From Oxalobacteraceae bacterium (GTDB lineage: Bacteria > Pseudomonadota > Gammaproteobacteria > Burkholderiales > Burkholderiaceae_D), in the NCBI GenBank assembly GCA_013284265.1, contig JABTBR010000005.1, positions 1-64,000 of the forward strand: 64,000 nucleotides of DNA. The letters are read 5' to 3'. The position numbers and the translations under genes are program-made. Under the pieces are notes generated by a model that ran no database searches, had not been told where the DNA came from, and worked only from the letters and a program-made list of their open reading frames with translations. This document shows, one piece after another, positions 37,703-46,343 of the stretch (positions are counted from its first letter, which is position 1; every line of letters starts with the position of its first letter).

Positions 37703-39427
37703 CTAGGCCCGCTCGGGCGCGAACAGCTTGTCGTAGGCGGCCAGCAGGGTCTGGTGCATGGCGCTGCCTTCGAAGTCCGGGCCCAGGGTAGCCAGGCCGA
37801 AGAAGCGTTCGGAACCGTCGAGCAGGGCTTCGGCCGTGCGCAGCGTTTCCGCGCCGTACAGCAGCGCCAGCGACACGCGGTAGTTTTCCCGCTCGTCCAG
37901 TTGCAGCATGCTTTCGATGCAGCGGTACACCAGGCGGCGCTGCGGGGCCAGATCGTGGAAGTGGTGAATCCAGTCGCAGCCCTCGAGCACCGCTTCCTCG
38001 TCGCCGACCACCAGGGCCAGCAGGGTTTTCAGTTCGCCGATGCGCAACTGCTTCCATGGCGTGCCCGGCGCGATGGCCAGGCCGAGGATTTCCCACAGCG
38101 GCCGCTCCTCGCTCAGATTGGCCGTTTGCAGTTCGGCCAGCAGGGTGGTGCATTCCTGCACGCTCAGCTCATGCAGGCGCAGCAGCAGCGGACGCAGGGC
38201 GTTGCCCACGCTATTGTTTTCCCATTCCAGATCCTCGACCGGATAGATTTCCGACATGCCCGGTACCAGGATGCGGCAGCAGTAGACGCCCTGTTCGCCG
38301 AAGTCGGCCACATAGATGTCCTTGCCTTCGGCGTGGATGCAGTCGACCAGCCACTGGTAATCTTCATCGGTGCTGGTGCTGAAGTTCCAGTCGACGAAAG
38401 GATAGTCGGCCGTGTCGCTCAGGAAGCTCCAGCCTATCATGCCGCTGGAGTCGACGAAGTGCATTTCCAGGTTGGCCACGGCGGTGATTTCGCTCATCTC
38501 GAAGCTGGGCTCGGGGAAGCCTTCCAGCGCGTCCAGCCCGCGGCCTTGCATCAGCTCGGTCAGCGCGCGCTCGAGCGCGATTTCAAAGCGGGGGTGGGCG
38601 CCGTAGCAGCACAGTACGCCCTGGTCCCCGGGATGGATCAAAGTCACGTTCATCACCGGATATTTCCCGCCCAGCGAGGCGTCCTTGACCAGGATGCCGA
38701 AGCCGGCCTTGCGCAGGCCGGCGATACTGGCCTCGATGCGGGGGAAGCGGGCGATCACGTCGTCCGGCACGTCGGGCAGACACAGGCCTTCGGCGATGAT
38801 GCGGTAGCGGATGGCGTGTTCGACGATCTCGGACAGGGCCTGGCTACGTGCTTCCTTGACGCTGTTACCGGCCGCCATGCCATTGCTGACATACAGATTG
38901 CCGATGATATTGACCGGAATGTAGGCGCTGCCGCCGTCGCGCAGGCGCTGGTAGGGCAGGGCGCAGATGCCGCGCACCACATTGCCCGAATTGAGGTCCA
39001 CCAGCACCTCGGCAGGGATGTCGCCGTTGGGGTTGTAGAAGGCGTGCAGCTCGGGGTTGAGCATCTCCGACGGCCACTCGCCGTCGGCGCCGGGCGTGAA
39101 CCATTTTTCCTGCGGGTAGTGCACGAAGGGGCGGTTGGCGCGGCTCGCGCCCAGGTTGAAGTGGGTCCAGAAATAATGGGTGGCCAGGCGCTCGCAGAAT
39201 GCGCCATAGGCGCTGGCGCGCGCGGCCAGTTCGGTGGTGCCCTTGCCGTTCGAGAACAGCATCGGGCAAGCCTCATCCTTCATGTGGATGGACCAGACGC
39301 CGTCGACCTGATGCAGCAGCGACGATACGCTCAGATGGAAGCCGCGCCTGGCCAGCGCGGCCTGCATGGTGGCGATGGATGTTTCGAGGGCGGCATCTTT
39401 GCCAGGAATAAAGGAAGTGCTTGTCAT
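37703..39427 (-). CDS. ycaO: YcaO-domain protein, E. coli YcaO type
   Basis: The 574-residue protein resembles E. coli YcaO throughout: MTSTSFIPGKDAALETSIA at the start, then NGKGTTELAARASAYGAFCE, PVNIIGNLYVSNGMAAGN, FGAHP-like YGAHPRFEIALERALTELM, and FVDWNFSTSTDEDYQWL. YcaO proteins use ATP to activate peptide backbone amides. The E. coli protein is linked to beta-methylthiolation of ribosomal protein S12 with RimO. No precursor peptide or azoline synthesis gene lies nearby, so a peptide natural product role is unlikely. The start at 39427 follows the family; a longer frame begins at 39511. Confidence 0.9.
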   Translation of the reverse strand: MTSTSFIPGKDAALETSIATMQAALARRGFHLSVSSLLHQVDGVWSIHMKDEACPMLFSNGKGTTELAARASAYGAFCERLATHYFWTHFNLGASRANRPFVHYPQEKWFTPGADGEWPSEMLNPELHAFYNPNGDIPAEVLVDLNSGNVVRGICALPYQRLRDGGSAYIPVNIIGNLYVSNGMAAGNSVKEARSQALSEIVEHAIRYRIIAEGLCLPDVPDDVIARFPRIEASIAGLRKAGFGILVKDASLGGKYPVMNVTLIHPGDQGVLCCYGAHPRFEIALERALTELMQGRGLDALEGFPEPSFEMSEITAVANLEMHFVDSSGMIGWSFLSDTADYPFVDWNFSTSTDEDYQWLVDCIHAEGKDIYVADFGEQGVYCCRILVPGMSEIYPVEDLEWENNSVGNALRPLLLRLHELSVQECTTLLAELQTANLSEERPLWEILGLAIAPGTPWKQLRIGELKTLLALVVGDEEAVLEGCDWIHHFHDLAPQRRLVYRCIESMLQLDERENYRVSLALLYGAETLRTAEALLDGSERFFGLATLGPDFEGSAMHQTLLAAYDKLFAPERA

Positions 39428-39712
39428 CGTGACGTCCCCGGTAGGCGGTGCGAACAGGCGGGCGGCAGAGTCCTCGCCGCGCAGGAAAGTGTCAGTGTGT
39501 CGGTGCAGCATGTCGACAATGCGGATCAGCGTAAAGCTCAGCTAAAGCATACCATTGGTGGCTGCGCCTGTCGCGCGGCGACGACAGTAGCTGGCCGCGC
39601 CGGCATTGGCGCTTGCGCTTTTCCCGCGGCGCACTATGCTGAGTAGGTAGGACATGGCAATAAGGAAATAACTGTAATCAAAATAATAATTTTATATAAC
39701 ACGGGGAAAGCA

Positions 39713-40279
39713 ATGAAAAAAACTCTACTTGCCGCCGCGCTGACCTTGGGCGGTCTGTCGGCCCAGGCCGCCACGTATGTGGTCGATGCCATGGCCAATA
39801 GCAGCAGTGGCGGCAGCGGCCTGGCCACCATCAGCCTGACCATGGGCGAGATGTTTACCGTCACGGCCAGCACCGATGATTTATGGAGCGCCGGCGCCTT
39901 GCCGCGCTTTTCCGACGCCGACGGCCTGGTCGCCAACCGCTACGCCAGCCTGACGGACGATTCCGGCCAGATTGTCGGCAGCTGGATAGGCACTAACTTC
40001 GGCCTGTACACCCAGGCTGGGCATAGCGCGCCGTATGGTTCGCTGGTGGGCGAGATCGGCGGTATGTATATGACCCTGGGCACGAACTTCAGCGGCATGG
40101 CCGCCGCCAGCGGCACCATGAATCTGTACTACTGGGACAGCAATAATGGCGACAATTTCGGCGCCATCACGGTCAACATCGCCGCCGTGCCCGAACCGGC
40201 CAGCTATTTGATGACGGGGGCGGGCCTGCTGCTGCTCGGCGCCGCCTGGCGCCGCAAAGGGGCGCATCAATCCTTGTAA
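39713..40279 (+). CDS. PEP-CTERM sorting domain protein
   Basis: The 188-residue protein has a signal peptide (MKKTLLAAALTLGGLSAQA). A beta-rich, Ser/Gly/Thr-rich domain of unknown function follows. The C-terminal tripartite signal is typical of exosortase (EpsH/XrtA) substrates: VPEPASYLMTGAGLLLLGAA then WRRKG. Such proteins are cut and released or anchored in exopolysaccharide-producing bacteria. No exosortase gene is in the window. The upstream 180 bp are AT-rich near the start, with GGGGAAAG before the ATG. A terminator follows. Confidence 0.88.
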   Translation: MKKTLLAAALTLGGLSAQAATYVVDAMANSSSGGSGLATISLTMGEMFTVTASTDDLWSAGALPRFSDADGLVANRYASLTDDSGQIVGSWIGTNFGLYTQAGHSAPYGSLVGEIGGMYMTLGTNFSGMAAASGTMNLYYWDSNNGDNFGAITVNIAAVPEPASYLMTGAGLLLLGAAWRRKGAHQSL

Positions 40280-40302
40280 ACCGGTGCGCAGACTGGGCGA
40301 GG

Positions 40303-40324
40303 GGGGCGCCGCGGCGCCCCTTTT
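40303..40324 (+). terminator. Terminator after the PEP-CTERM gene
   Basis: GGGGCGC / GCGCCCC stem with a short loop is followed by TTTT. Confidence 0.7.
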
Positions 40325-40398
40325 GTTATGCGCGTCCGGCAGGCACGGTGGATGCGATTCGCAGCTACAATCTGTTGGCGGGCCGCCGGCGGCTATCT

Positions 40399-40465
40399 AA
40401 AACCCACGGCAAAGAGCCGGGGTCTGACCCGCCGGGTCAGACCCCAGGGTTACGCCGTGGGTTTT
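40399..40465 (-). repeat. Palindromic intergenic repeat, copy 3 (inverted relative to copy 1)
   Basis: Read on the minus strand this copy is almost identical to copy 1. The satellite GCGCTGCGGCACGCT is nevertheless on the plus-strand right side in both, at 40470-40484 here. A second satellite copy is at 40527-40541. The 318-bp gap between the PEP-CTERM and GNAT genes contains nothing else recognisable. Confidence 0.85.
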
Positions 40466-40597
40466 AAAAGCGCTGCGGCACGCTAGGCCCCCCGTCGCCC
40501 CGGGCTCTTTGTATTCGGTTCTATAAGCGCTGCGGCACGCTGGAGTTAGCGGCCTTGCCATCGACGGAGAACATGTTTGCTACGACAGGAGAATGAT

Positions 40598-41092
40598 TTG
40601 GATGGAGCGTGCGGCGAACTCGCCACCACAAAGAAAACGCTGGAGCTAGCCATCGTGCAGGAAGACCCGGGCAGTGCGGCAGCGCAGGAGTTGATCGAGG
40701 AACTGTCCGCCGCGCTGGCCGATATCACCGGTGACAGCGGCAAGTCATCCTTCGACCCCGACGATGTGCGCGGCCCGCGCGCGCGCTTTCTGCTTGCGCG
40801 CAACGCGGCTGGTCTGGCGCTCGGTTGCGGCGCGCTGCGCCCCCTGCACGAGGATGTGGCCGAAATCAAACGCATGTACGCACGTCCCGGCCACGCAGGT
40901 ACCGGCAGCGCGCTGCTGCAGGCGCTGGAAGCCCAAGCGCAGGCGCTGGGCTATCGCGCGCTGTGGCTGGAAACCCGGCTGGTCAACCAGCGCGCGGTCG
41001 ATTTTTATGCGGCCCGCGGCTACCGCCGGATTCCCAACTACGGCCGCTACGTAGGCAATCCCCTGGCCGTATGTTTTGAAAAACTGCTCTGA
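40598..41092 (+). CDS. GNAT family N-acetyltransferase
   Basis: The protein (164 residues from TTG 40598) has the GNAT acetyl-CoA binding region AEIKRMYARPGHAGTGSALL. The family end follows: YRALWLETRLVNQRAVDFYA and GYRRIPNYGRYVGNPLAVCF. Substrate is unknown. TTG 40598 is chosen because CAGGAG ends 6 bp before it. An ATG at 40593 belongs to another frame that stops early, and other in-frame starts are TTG 40577 and GTG 40655. Its stop codon directly abuts the stop of the GspE-type gene on the other strand. Confidence 0.78.
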   Translation: MDGACGELATTKKTLELAIVQEDPGSAAAQELIEELSAALADITGDSGKSSFDPDDVRGPRARFLLARNAAGLALGCGALRPLHEDVAEIKRMYARPGHAGTGSALLQALEAQAQALGYRALWLETRLVNQRAVDFYAARGYRRIPNYGRYVGNPLAVCFEKLL

Positions 41093-43462
41093 CTATTTGA
41101 TGCACACCGCCCGCACCATCTTGATGTCGGTAATGCCCAGCATCACCTTCTCGATGCCATCCATCTTCAAGGTCAGCATGCCGTCCTCCAGGGCGGCTGC
41201 CAGCAGCTGGGCCACGCGGCTGTGCTCCTGCAGCAGTTTTTTGACCTTGTCGGTGCCTATCATCAGCTCGTGCAGGCCGACCCGGCCCCGATAGCCCTTG
41301 TTGCACTCGTCGCAGCCGACCGCCCGGTACATGGTGAAGCGGCCATCCTTGTCGGCATAGCGCTGGCGCCAGCCGGCCAGCACGGCGGCGCGCCCGGCCT
41401 TGGCGTCGCGGATGAAGCTCTCGGTATTGAGCAGCTCTTCGCAGAACTCGGTCAGCAGCAGCTCCATCTCCGCATCGCTGGGGGTATAGGCCTGCTTGCA
41501 GGTCGAGCACAGGCGCTTGGCCAGGCGCTGGGCCAGGATGCCGAGCAGGGCGTCGGCGAAGTTGAACGGGTCCATGCCCATGTCGAGCAGGCGCACGATC
41601 GATTCGGGCGCGCTGTTGGTATGCAGCGTGGCGAACACCAGGTGGCCCGTCAGCGAGGCTTCGATCCCCATGCCGACGGTTTCCTTGTCGCGCATCTCGC
41701 CGACCATGATGATGTCCGGGTCGGCGCGCAGGAAGGCGCGCATCACGGTGGCGAAGTCCAGCCCCGCCTTGCGGTTGACCTGCACCTGGCGCAGCCCCTT
41801 CTGGGTGATCTCGACCGGGTCTTCGGCGGTCCAGATCTTGGTGTCGGGCGTGTTCAGGTAGTTCAGCACCGAGTGCAGGGTGGTGGTCTTGCCCGAGCCG
41901 GTCGGACCGCAGACGAAGAACAGGCCGTAGGGCTTTTCGATAGCCGTGCGCAGGCGCTCCAGATTGAAGGGCAGCACACCGAGCTTGTCGAGCGGGATCG
42001 GTTCGCCCGCCGCCAGGATACGCATGACGATATCCTCGACCCCGCCGGCCGAGGGGATGGTGGCCACGCGCAGCTCGATGTCGAGCGGGCCGTATTTCTT
42101 GAACTTGATCTTGCCATCCTGCGGCTTGCGCCGCTCCGAGATGTCCAGGTCGCACATGATCTTCACGCGCGCCACCAGGGCGCTGCGGTAGCTGGCCGGG
42201 ATTTCGATATACGGCACCAGGGTGCCATCCTTGCGGAAGCGGATGCCGGTCTTGCCCTTGCCGGGCAAGGGTTCGATGTGGATGTCGGACACGCCCTGGC
42301 GGTAGGCGTCGATGATGATCTTGTTGAGCAGCTTGACCAGCTCGTTCTCCACCGCTTCCGACACCTCGACGCCGCCTTCGCCTTCCTCGTCGCCATCCTC
42401 CATGCCCGACAGCAGGTCGCCCACGCTGCCGCTGTCGGAGGCCGCGCCGAAGAACTGCTCGACGGTCTGGCGGAACTCGCGGTTGGTGGTGACGCGGTAG
42501 ACGATTTTCGCCTTGGGGAAGATGTGGTTGACGATGTGGCCATTGGCGATGCGCTCGGGGTCGAGCGCCACCACCACCAGGCCCTCCTTGCTTTCCTCCA
42601 GCGGCAGCCAGGCCGATTCGTCCACATACTGGCGCTTGAGGTTTTTCAGCAGGTCGATCGGTTTCAGGCGGTCCGCCTTGAACGGCTCGTACTGCACCGA
42701 GAAGAACTTGGCCAGCGACTGGCCGATGGCGCCCAGCTTGACCTGGAATTCGTCGAGCAGCACATCCTCGATATCGATTTCCTTCTTGCGCGCCGAGCTG
42801 GTGGCCAGCTCCAGTTCCGGTCCGGCGATGACCGCGTCGCTGACCAGGCCATCGTACTTGGTGCGCACCATCTGCGGCGGTTTCAGGCGCTGGCTGAAGG
42901 CCACCGACAGCGTGCTGCACAGCTCCTTGACGCCTTCCACGGCGATCGCCGAGAACGGGCCGTTGTCGCGGTTGTTGATGAACTGGACCACGCCGAGCAG
43001 CTCCTTGGACTGCACCGTGATCAATGGCGCGACCAGCATCTGTTTGGTGCGGTAGCCGGTGCGCTGGTCCACCCCGCGCTGGAAGTGCAGCTCGGGCGAC
43101 AGGCGCGCCAGTTCGGCGTCGTCATACACGTCGGCGATATTGATGGTCTTGCGCGTCAGGGCCACGAAGCCGGCGATGCTGGCTGGCGTCACGGCGAGCT
43201 TGAGGTCGCGGAAGGTGGTCAGCCCGGTCTTGACCTTGGAGACGATGTAATCCTTTTCGTGATCCATCGCATACAGGGTAAAGCGGTCGCAGTTGAACAG
43301 GTCGCAGAACTCCATGCCCAGGTCGAGCATGATCTCGTCCAGATTGCTGGTGGCGTGGATCTTGGTGGTGACGGTCTGGAGTTTTTTGAAGAAGGCCAGG
43401 CGCAGCGCGGTTTCGTCCGCGCCGCCGCTTTGCAGGGTGCCGGGCGCGGCGGCGTCGTTCAT
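41093..43462 (-). CDS. GspE/PilB-type secretion ATPase with N-terminal GAF domain
   Basis: The 789-residue protein has an N-terminal GAF domain at about residues 25-195 (KIHATSNLDEIMLDLGMEFC, VVQFINNRDNGPFSAIAVEG). A T2SSE N-terminal-like domain and a GspE/PilB ATPase core follow. Walker A is GPTGSGKTTT (Lys525), the Asp/His boxes are visible in DPDIIMVGEMRDKETVGMGI, and the zinc motif has CSTCKQAY and CDECNKGY. Such ATPases power type II secretion or type IV pili. Here no pilin, GspD or GspF gene is near, so it is an orphan. Its ATG overlaps the stop of the MBL gene (ATGA). Confidence 0.9.
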   Translation of the reverse strand: MNDAAAPGTLQSGGADETALRLAFFKKLQTVTTKIHATSNLDEIMLDLGMEFCDLFNCDRFTLYAMDHEKDYIVSKVKTGLTTFRDLKLAVTPASIAGFVALTRKTINIADVYDDAELARLSPELHFQRGVDQRTGYRTKQMLVAPLITVQSKELLGVVQFINNRDNGPFSAIAVEGVKELCSTLSVAFSQRLKPPQMVRTKYDGLVSDAVIAGPELELATSSARKKEIDIEDVLLDEFQVKLGAIGQSLAKFFSVQYEPFKADRLKPIDLLKNLKRQYVDESAWLPLEESKEGLVVVALDPERIANGHIVNHIFPKAKIVYRVTTNREFRQTVEQFFGAASDSGSVGDLLSGMEDGDEEGEGGVEVSEAVENELVKLLNKIIIDAYRQGVSDIHIEPLPGKGKTGIRFRKDGTLVPYIEIPASYRSALVARVKIMCDLDISERRKPQDGKIKFKKYGPLDIELRVATIPSAGGVEDIVMRILAAGEPIPLDKLGVLPFNLERLRTAIEKPYGLFFVCGPTGSGKTTTLHSVLNYLNTPDTKIWTAEDPVEITQKGLRQVQVNRKAGLDFATVMRAFLRADPDIIMVGEMRDKETVGMGIEASLTGHLVFATLHTNSAPESIVRLLDMGMDPFNFADALLGILAQRLAKRLCSTCKQAYTPSDAEMELLLTEFCEELLNTESFIRDAKAGRAAVLAGWRQRYADKDGRFTMYRAVGCDECNKGYRGRVGLHELMIGTDKVKKLLQEHSRVAQLLAAALEDGMLTLKMDGIEKVMLGITDIKMVRAVCIK

Positions 43463-44400
43463 GGTGTGCTCCCGCTATGGTCGCCAGCGTCGCCAGCGTC
43501 GCCAGCTTCGTCAAGGTCCACTTCCAGGCCCTCGTAGGCCAGGAAGATTTGCAGGCCGGGCGGCAGCGGCGCGTGGCGTGTCATCACCTCGGCGAACACG
43601 GCTTCGAGTTCATCGTCGCTGCGGGTCGGCTCGTGGTGGGTGCAGTAGAGCCGGCGCGCGCCGCTGCGCAGCGCCATCGCAAAGGCGGAGTCGAAACTGC
43701 CGTGGCCCCAGCCCTGCTTGGACGGATATTCGTCGCGGGTATAGGAGCAGTCGACGATCAGCGCATCGACGCCCTGGATCGCCGCGTCGATGGCGCGGTT
43801 GCGCGCGGCGATATGGCTTGCACGGGCGGCATGCTCGGGATGGCCGGGCGGGTGCGGATTGTAGTGCGGCTCATGGTCGCCGGTGAAGAACACCGACTTG
43901 CCATTGCATTCGACCCGGTAGCCCAGGTCCGTCACCGGGTGGTTCATCTCCACATTGTGCACGGTGGCGTCGCCCACGGCGACCGGCACGCCGATCTGCA
44001 AGGTCTGGTATTCGATGGTGGCGTCCATCTGGGTTTCGCTGACGGGGAAATAGCTGTTTTGCAGCTGCACCCCCATCACATGCTCGATGCCGTGGCCGGT
44101 GTCCGGGTCGGTGGCGCCGTGCAGGCGCACCCGGCTGCCCTTGATGAACAGCGGGGTGAAGAAGGGCAGGCCGTGGATATGGTCCCAGTGGCTGTGGGTG
44201 ATGAAGATATTCGCCTGCACCGCGCCGCCCTGCTGCAGCAGCGACTGGGCCAGGGCGAAGATGCCGGTGCCGCCATCGATGATGATCAGGGTGCCGTCGT
44301 CGCTGCGCACTTCGATGCAGGTGGTGTTGCCGCCATAGCGGGCGGTACGCGGCCCGGGGGACGGTATCGAACCGCGCACGCCCCAGAATCGGAATTTCAT
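43459..44400 (-). CDS. MBL-fold metallo-hydrolase
   Basis: The 313-residue protein has the metallo-beta-lactamase signature ITHSHWDHIHGLPFF and further metal ligands in VFFTGDHEPHY and LIVDCSYTRDEYPSKQGWGH, plus a late His in YCTHHEPTRSDDE. The N-terminus MKFRFWGVRGSIPSPGPRTA is typical of a subgroup often linked to cyclic nucleotide or nucleic acid cleavage; the substrate is not known. It is translationally coupled (4-bp overlap) to the GAF-GspE gene. The C-terminal end EAGDAGDAGD is encoded by three 9-bp repeats. Confidence 0.85.
   Translation of the reverse strand: MKFRFWGVRGSIPSPGPRTARYGGNTTCIEVRSDDGTLIIIDGGTGIFALAQSLLQQGGAVQANIFITHSHWDHIHGLPFFTPLFIKGSRVRLHGATDPDTGHGIEHVMGVQLQNSYFPVSETQMDATIEYQTLQIGVPVAVGDATVHNVEMNHPVTDLGYRVECNGKSVFFTGDHEPHYNPHPPGHPEHAARASHIAARNRAIDAAIQGVDALIVDCSYTRDEYPSKQGWGHGSFDSAFAMALRSGARRLYCTHHEPTRSDDELEAVFAEVMTRHAPLPPGLQIFLAYEGLEVDLDEAGDAGDAGDHSGSTP
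43480..43506 (+). repeat. Three tandem 9-bp repeats
   Basis: GTCGCCAGC occurs three times in a row near the 3' end of the MBL gene, adding Asp-Ala-Gly units. Length change would keep the frame. Confidence 0.8.
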
Positions 44401-44714
44401 CGTCTGTCCCTCGTCCTCGCTTGGCTCACGCTACCCTCCCATGGGCGCCGACTGTGCCGGGAGCTGTATTTGATCCGATCATAGCCTCTTTTCCGGCATT
44501 TCTGGTGCAAAACCGTGGAGCGGAGCGCCCCGGGGTGGGGGAAATTCAGACACTGTGCGCCCGCAAATGCCCCTTGCGCGCAAAAGCCATGTACATGAGC
44601 TTGCACTAGAGATACACTTCTATCCAGCATGTTGTCGGTTTGTGCGCGCTCGAGCCGGGTGCGCCGTCGACATGCCTGCCTTCGGGCGCATCTTTCTACG
44701 GGCGACATCCGACC
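44401..44714. other. Divergent intergenic region between MBL and HD-GYP genes
   Basis: These 314 bases must hold promoters for both directions. TTGCAC at 44601-44606 is the best -35-like hexamer for the plus strand, but it lacks a good -10 partner. No repeat, RNA or gene is recognised. Confidence 0.5.
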
Positions 44715-46331
44715 ATGCCAGAGTTGAACCACACGCAAATCGCGCAAAGGCTGGACCAGCTGACCGAACTGAGCGTCGAGCTCGGCAGTGGTCATGACGT
44801 GGCCGTCCTGCTCGAACGCATTCTGGACGTGGCGCGGGTGATGACCTGCGCCGACGGCGGCACCCTGTACCGTCCCAGCGAGGACGGGCGCGCGCTGTGC
44901 TTCCATATTTCCGTCAACGACAGCCTGAATATCCACCAGGGCGGCGCCAATGGCGATGCGATCAACATCCCCAGCGTGCCCTTGTTCGACGAGCAGGGCG
45001 AAAAGAACCTGGCCTCGGTGGCGGCCTACGCGGCCAACTTCCGCCAGTCGGTCAATATCAAGGACGTCTACAAGGCCGACGTCTTCAATTTCTCCGGCAT
45101 GCGCCAGTTCGACCAGCATTACAACTACCATTCGCAATCGTTCCTGACGGTGCCGATGAGCGACCACGAGGGCGAACTGGTCGGCGTGCTCCAGTTGATC
45201 AACGCGAAAGATCCCGACACTGGCGACATTCTCGCCTTCTCGCCCACCGACCAGCGCTTCATCGAGGCGCTGGCGGCCCAGGCCGCGGTGGCGATCACCA
45301 ACCAGCGCCTGATCGTCCAGCTCGAAGAACTGCTCGAATCCCTGGTCAACCTGATCAATATCGGCATCGACGAAAAATCGCCCTACACCGGCCGCCATTG
45401 CCAGTTCGTGCCCGAGCTGACCATGCTGCTGGCCGAAGCCGTGCACGAGACCGAGACCGGGCCGCTGGCCCACTTCCGCATGACCGACGCCGACCGCAAG
45501 GAACTGTGGCTGGCCGGCCTGCTGCACGACTGCGGCAAGATCACCACCCCGGTGCACGTGGTCGACAAGGGCACCAAGCTTGAAACCATCTGCGACCGCA
45601 TCCAGGTGGTCGACACCCGCTTCGAGGTGCTCAAGCGCGACGCCGAGCTGCGCGCCCTGCGCGCCCAGCTGGCCGGCGGCGACGCCGCCGCCATCGGTGC
45701 GCGCCTGCAGCTGGAATTGAGCCAGCTCGACCTGGACCGCGACTTTTTGAGGCTGGCCAATATCGGCGGCGAAGGCATGCCGCCGGCCGACCAGCAGCGC
45801 GTGCGCGAGATCGCCGCCTACCGCTGGAGCGGCATCGACGGGGTCGAACAGGACCTGCTCACGCCCGAGGAAGTGGCCAACCTGACCATCCGCTTCGGCA
45901 CCCTGACCGATGAAGAACGCAAGATCATCAACAACCACATCGTGGTGACGATCCGCATGCTCGAATCGCTGCCCTGGCCCAAGCACCTGCAGAACGTGGC
46001 CGAATACGCCGGCGGCCACCACGAACGGATGGACGGCAAGGGCTATCCGCGCGGCCTGGTCAAGGCCCAGATGTCGGTGCAGGCGCGCCTGATGGCGATC
46101 GCCGACATCTTCGAGGCGCTGACGGCGCGCGACCGTCCTTACAAAAAAGGCAAGAGCTTGTCCGAATCGCTGCGCATCCTGGGCAATATGAGCATGAGCA
46201 ACCACATCGACCCCGACCTGTTCGACATCTTCATCCGGCGCAAGGTGTACCTGAACTTCGCCCACAAGAATATGGACCCGCGCCAGATCGACGAGATCGA
46301 CGAGGCCCAGATCCCCGGCTACACCCCCTGA
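44715..46331 (+). CDS. GAF domain HD-GYP phosphodiesterase (probable c-di-GMP hydrolase)
   Basis: The 538-residue protein has an N-terminal GAF domain (AQRLDQLTELSVELGSGHDV to LVGVLQLINAKD). An HD-GYP domain follows, with LLHDCGKI (H271, D272) and GGHHERMDGKGYPRGL (H435, H436, E437). HD-GYP enzymes degrade cyclic di-GMP. Between the HD motif and the HHE motif is an insertion of about 115 residues, rich in charged helix-forming residues, that usual HD-GYP domains lack. The start MPELNHTQ is chosen over an upstream frame. The CHASE2 cyclase gene follows after 12 bp. Confidence 0.88.
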   Translation: MPELNHTQIAQRLDQLTELSVELGSGHDVAVLLERILDVARVMTCADGGTLYRPSEDGRALCFHISVNDSLNIHQGGANGDAINIPSVPLFDEQGEKNLASVAAYAANFRQSVNIKDVYKADVFNFSGMRQFDQHYNYHSQSFLTVPMSDHEGELVGVLQLINAKDPDTGDILAFSPTDQRFIEALAAQAAVAITNQRLIVQLEELLESLVNLINIGIDEKSPYTGRHCQFVPELTMLLAEAVHETETGPLAHFRMTDADRKELWLAGLLHDCGKITTPVHVVDKGTKLETICDRIQVVDTRFEVLKRDAELRALRAQLAGGDAAAIGARLQLELSQLDLDRDFLRLANIGGEGMPPADQQRVREIAAYRWSGIDGVEQDLLTPEEVANLTIRFGTLTDEERKIINNHIVVTIRMLESLPWPKHLQNVAEYAGGHHERMDGKGYPRGLVKAQMSVQARLMAIADIFEALTARDRPYKKGKSLSESLRILGNMSMSNHIDPDLFDIFIRRKVYLNFAHKNMDPRQIDEIDEAQIPGYTP

Positions 46332-46343
46332 GCGGGAGCGCGC

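Noticed and set aside
37754-39646. 630-residue plus-strand frame opposite ycaO
   Set aside because: It lacks any recognisable domain, and the minus strand encodes a full-length YcaO protein.
40593-40649. ATG at 40593 with a good ribosome binding site as start of the GNAT gene
   Set aside because: It is in another frame and stops after 18 codons. TTG 40598 in the GNAT frame uses the same binding site.
41222-43537. 771-residue plus-strand frame opposite the GspE-type ATPase
   Set aside because: It is a His/Gln/Ala/Asp-rich antisense shadow. The ATPase motifs are on the minus strand.
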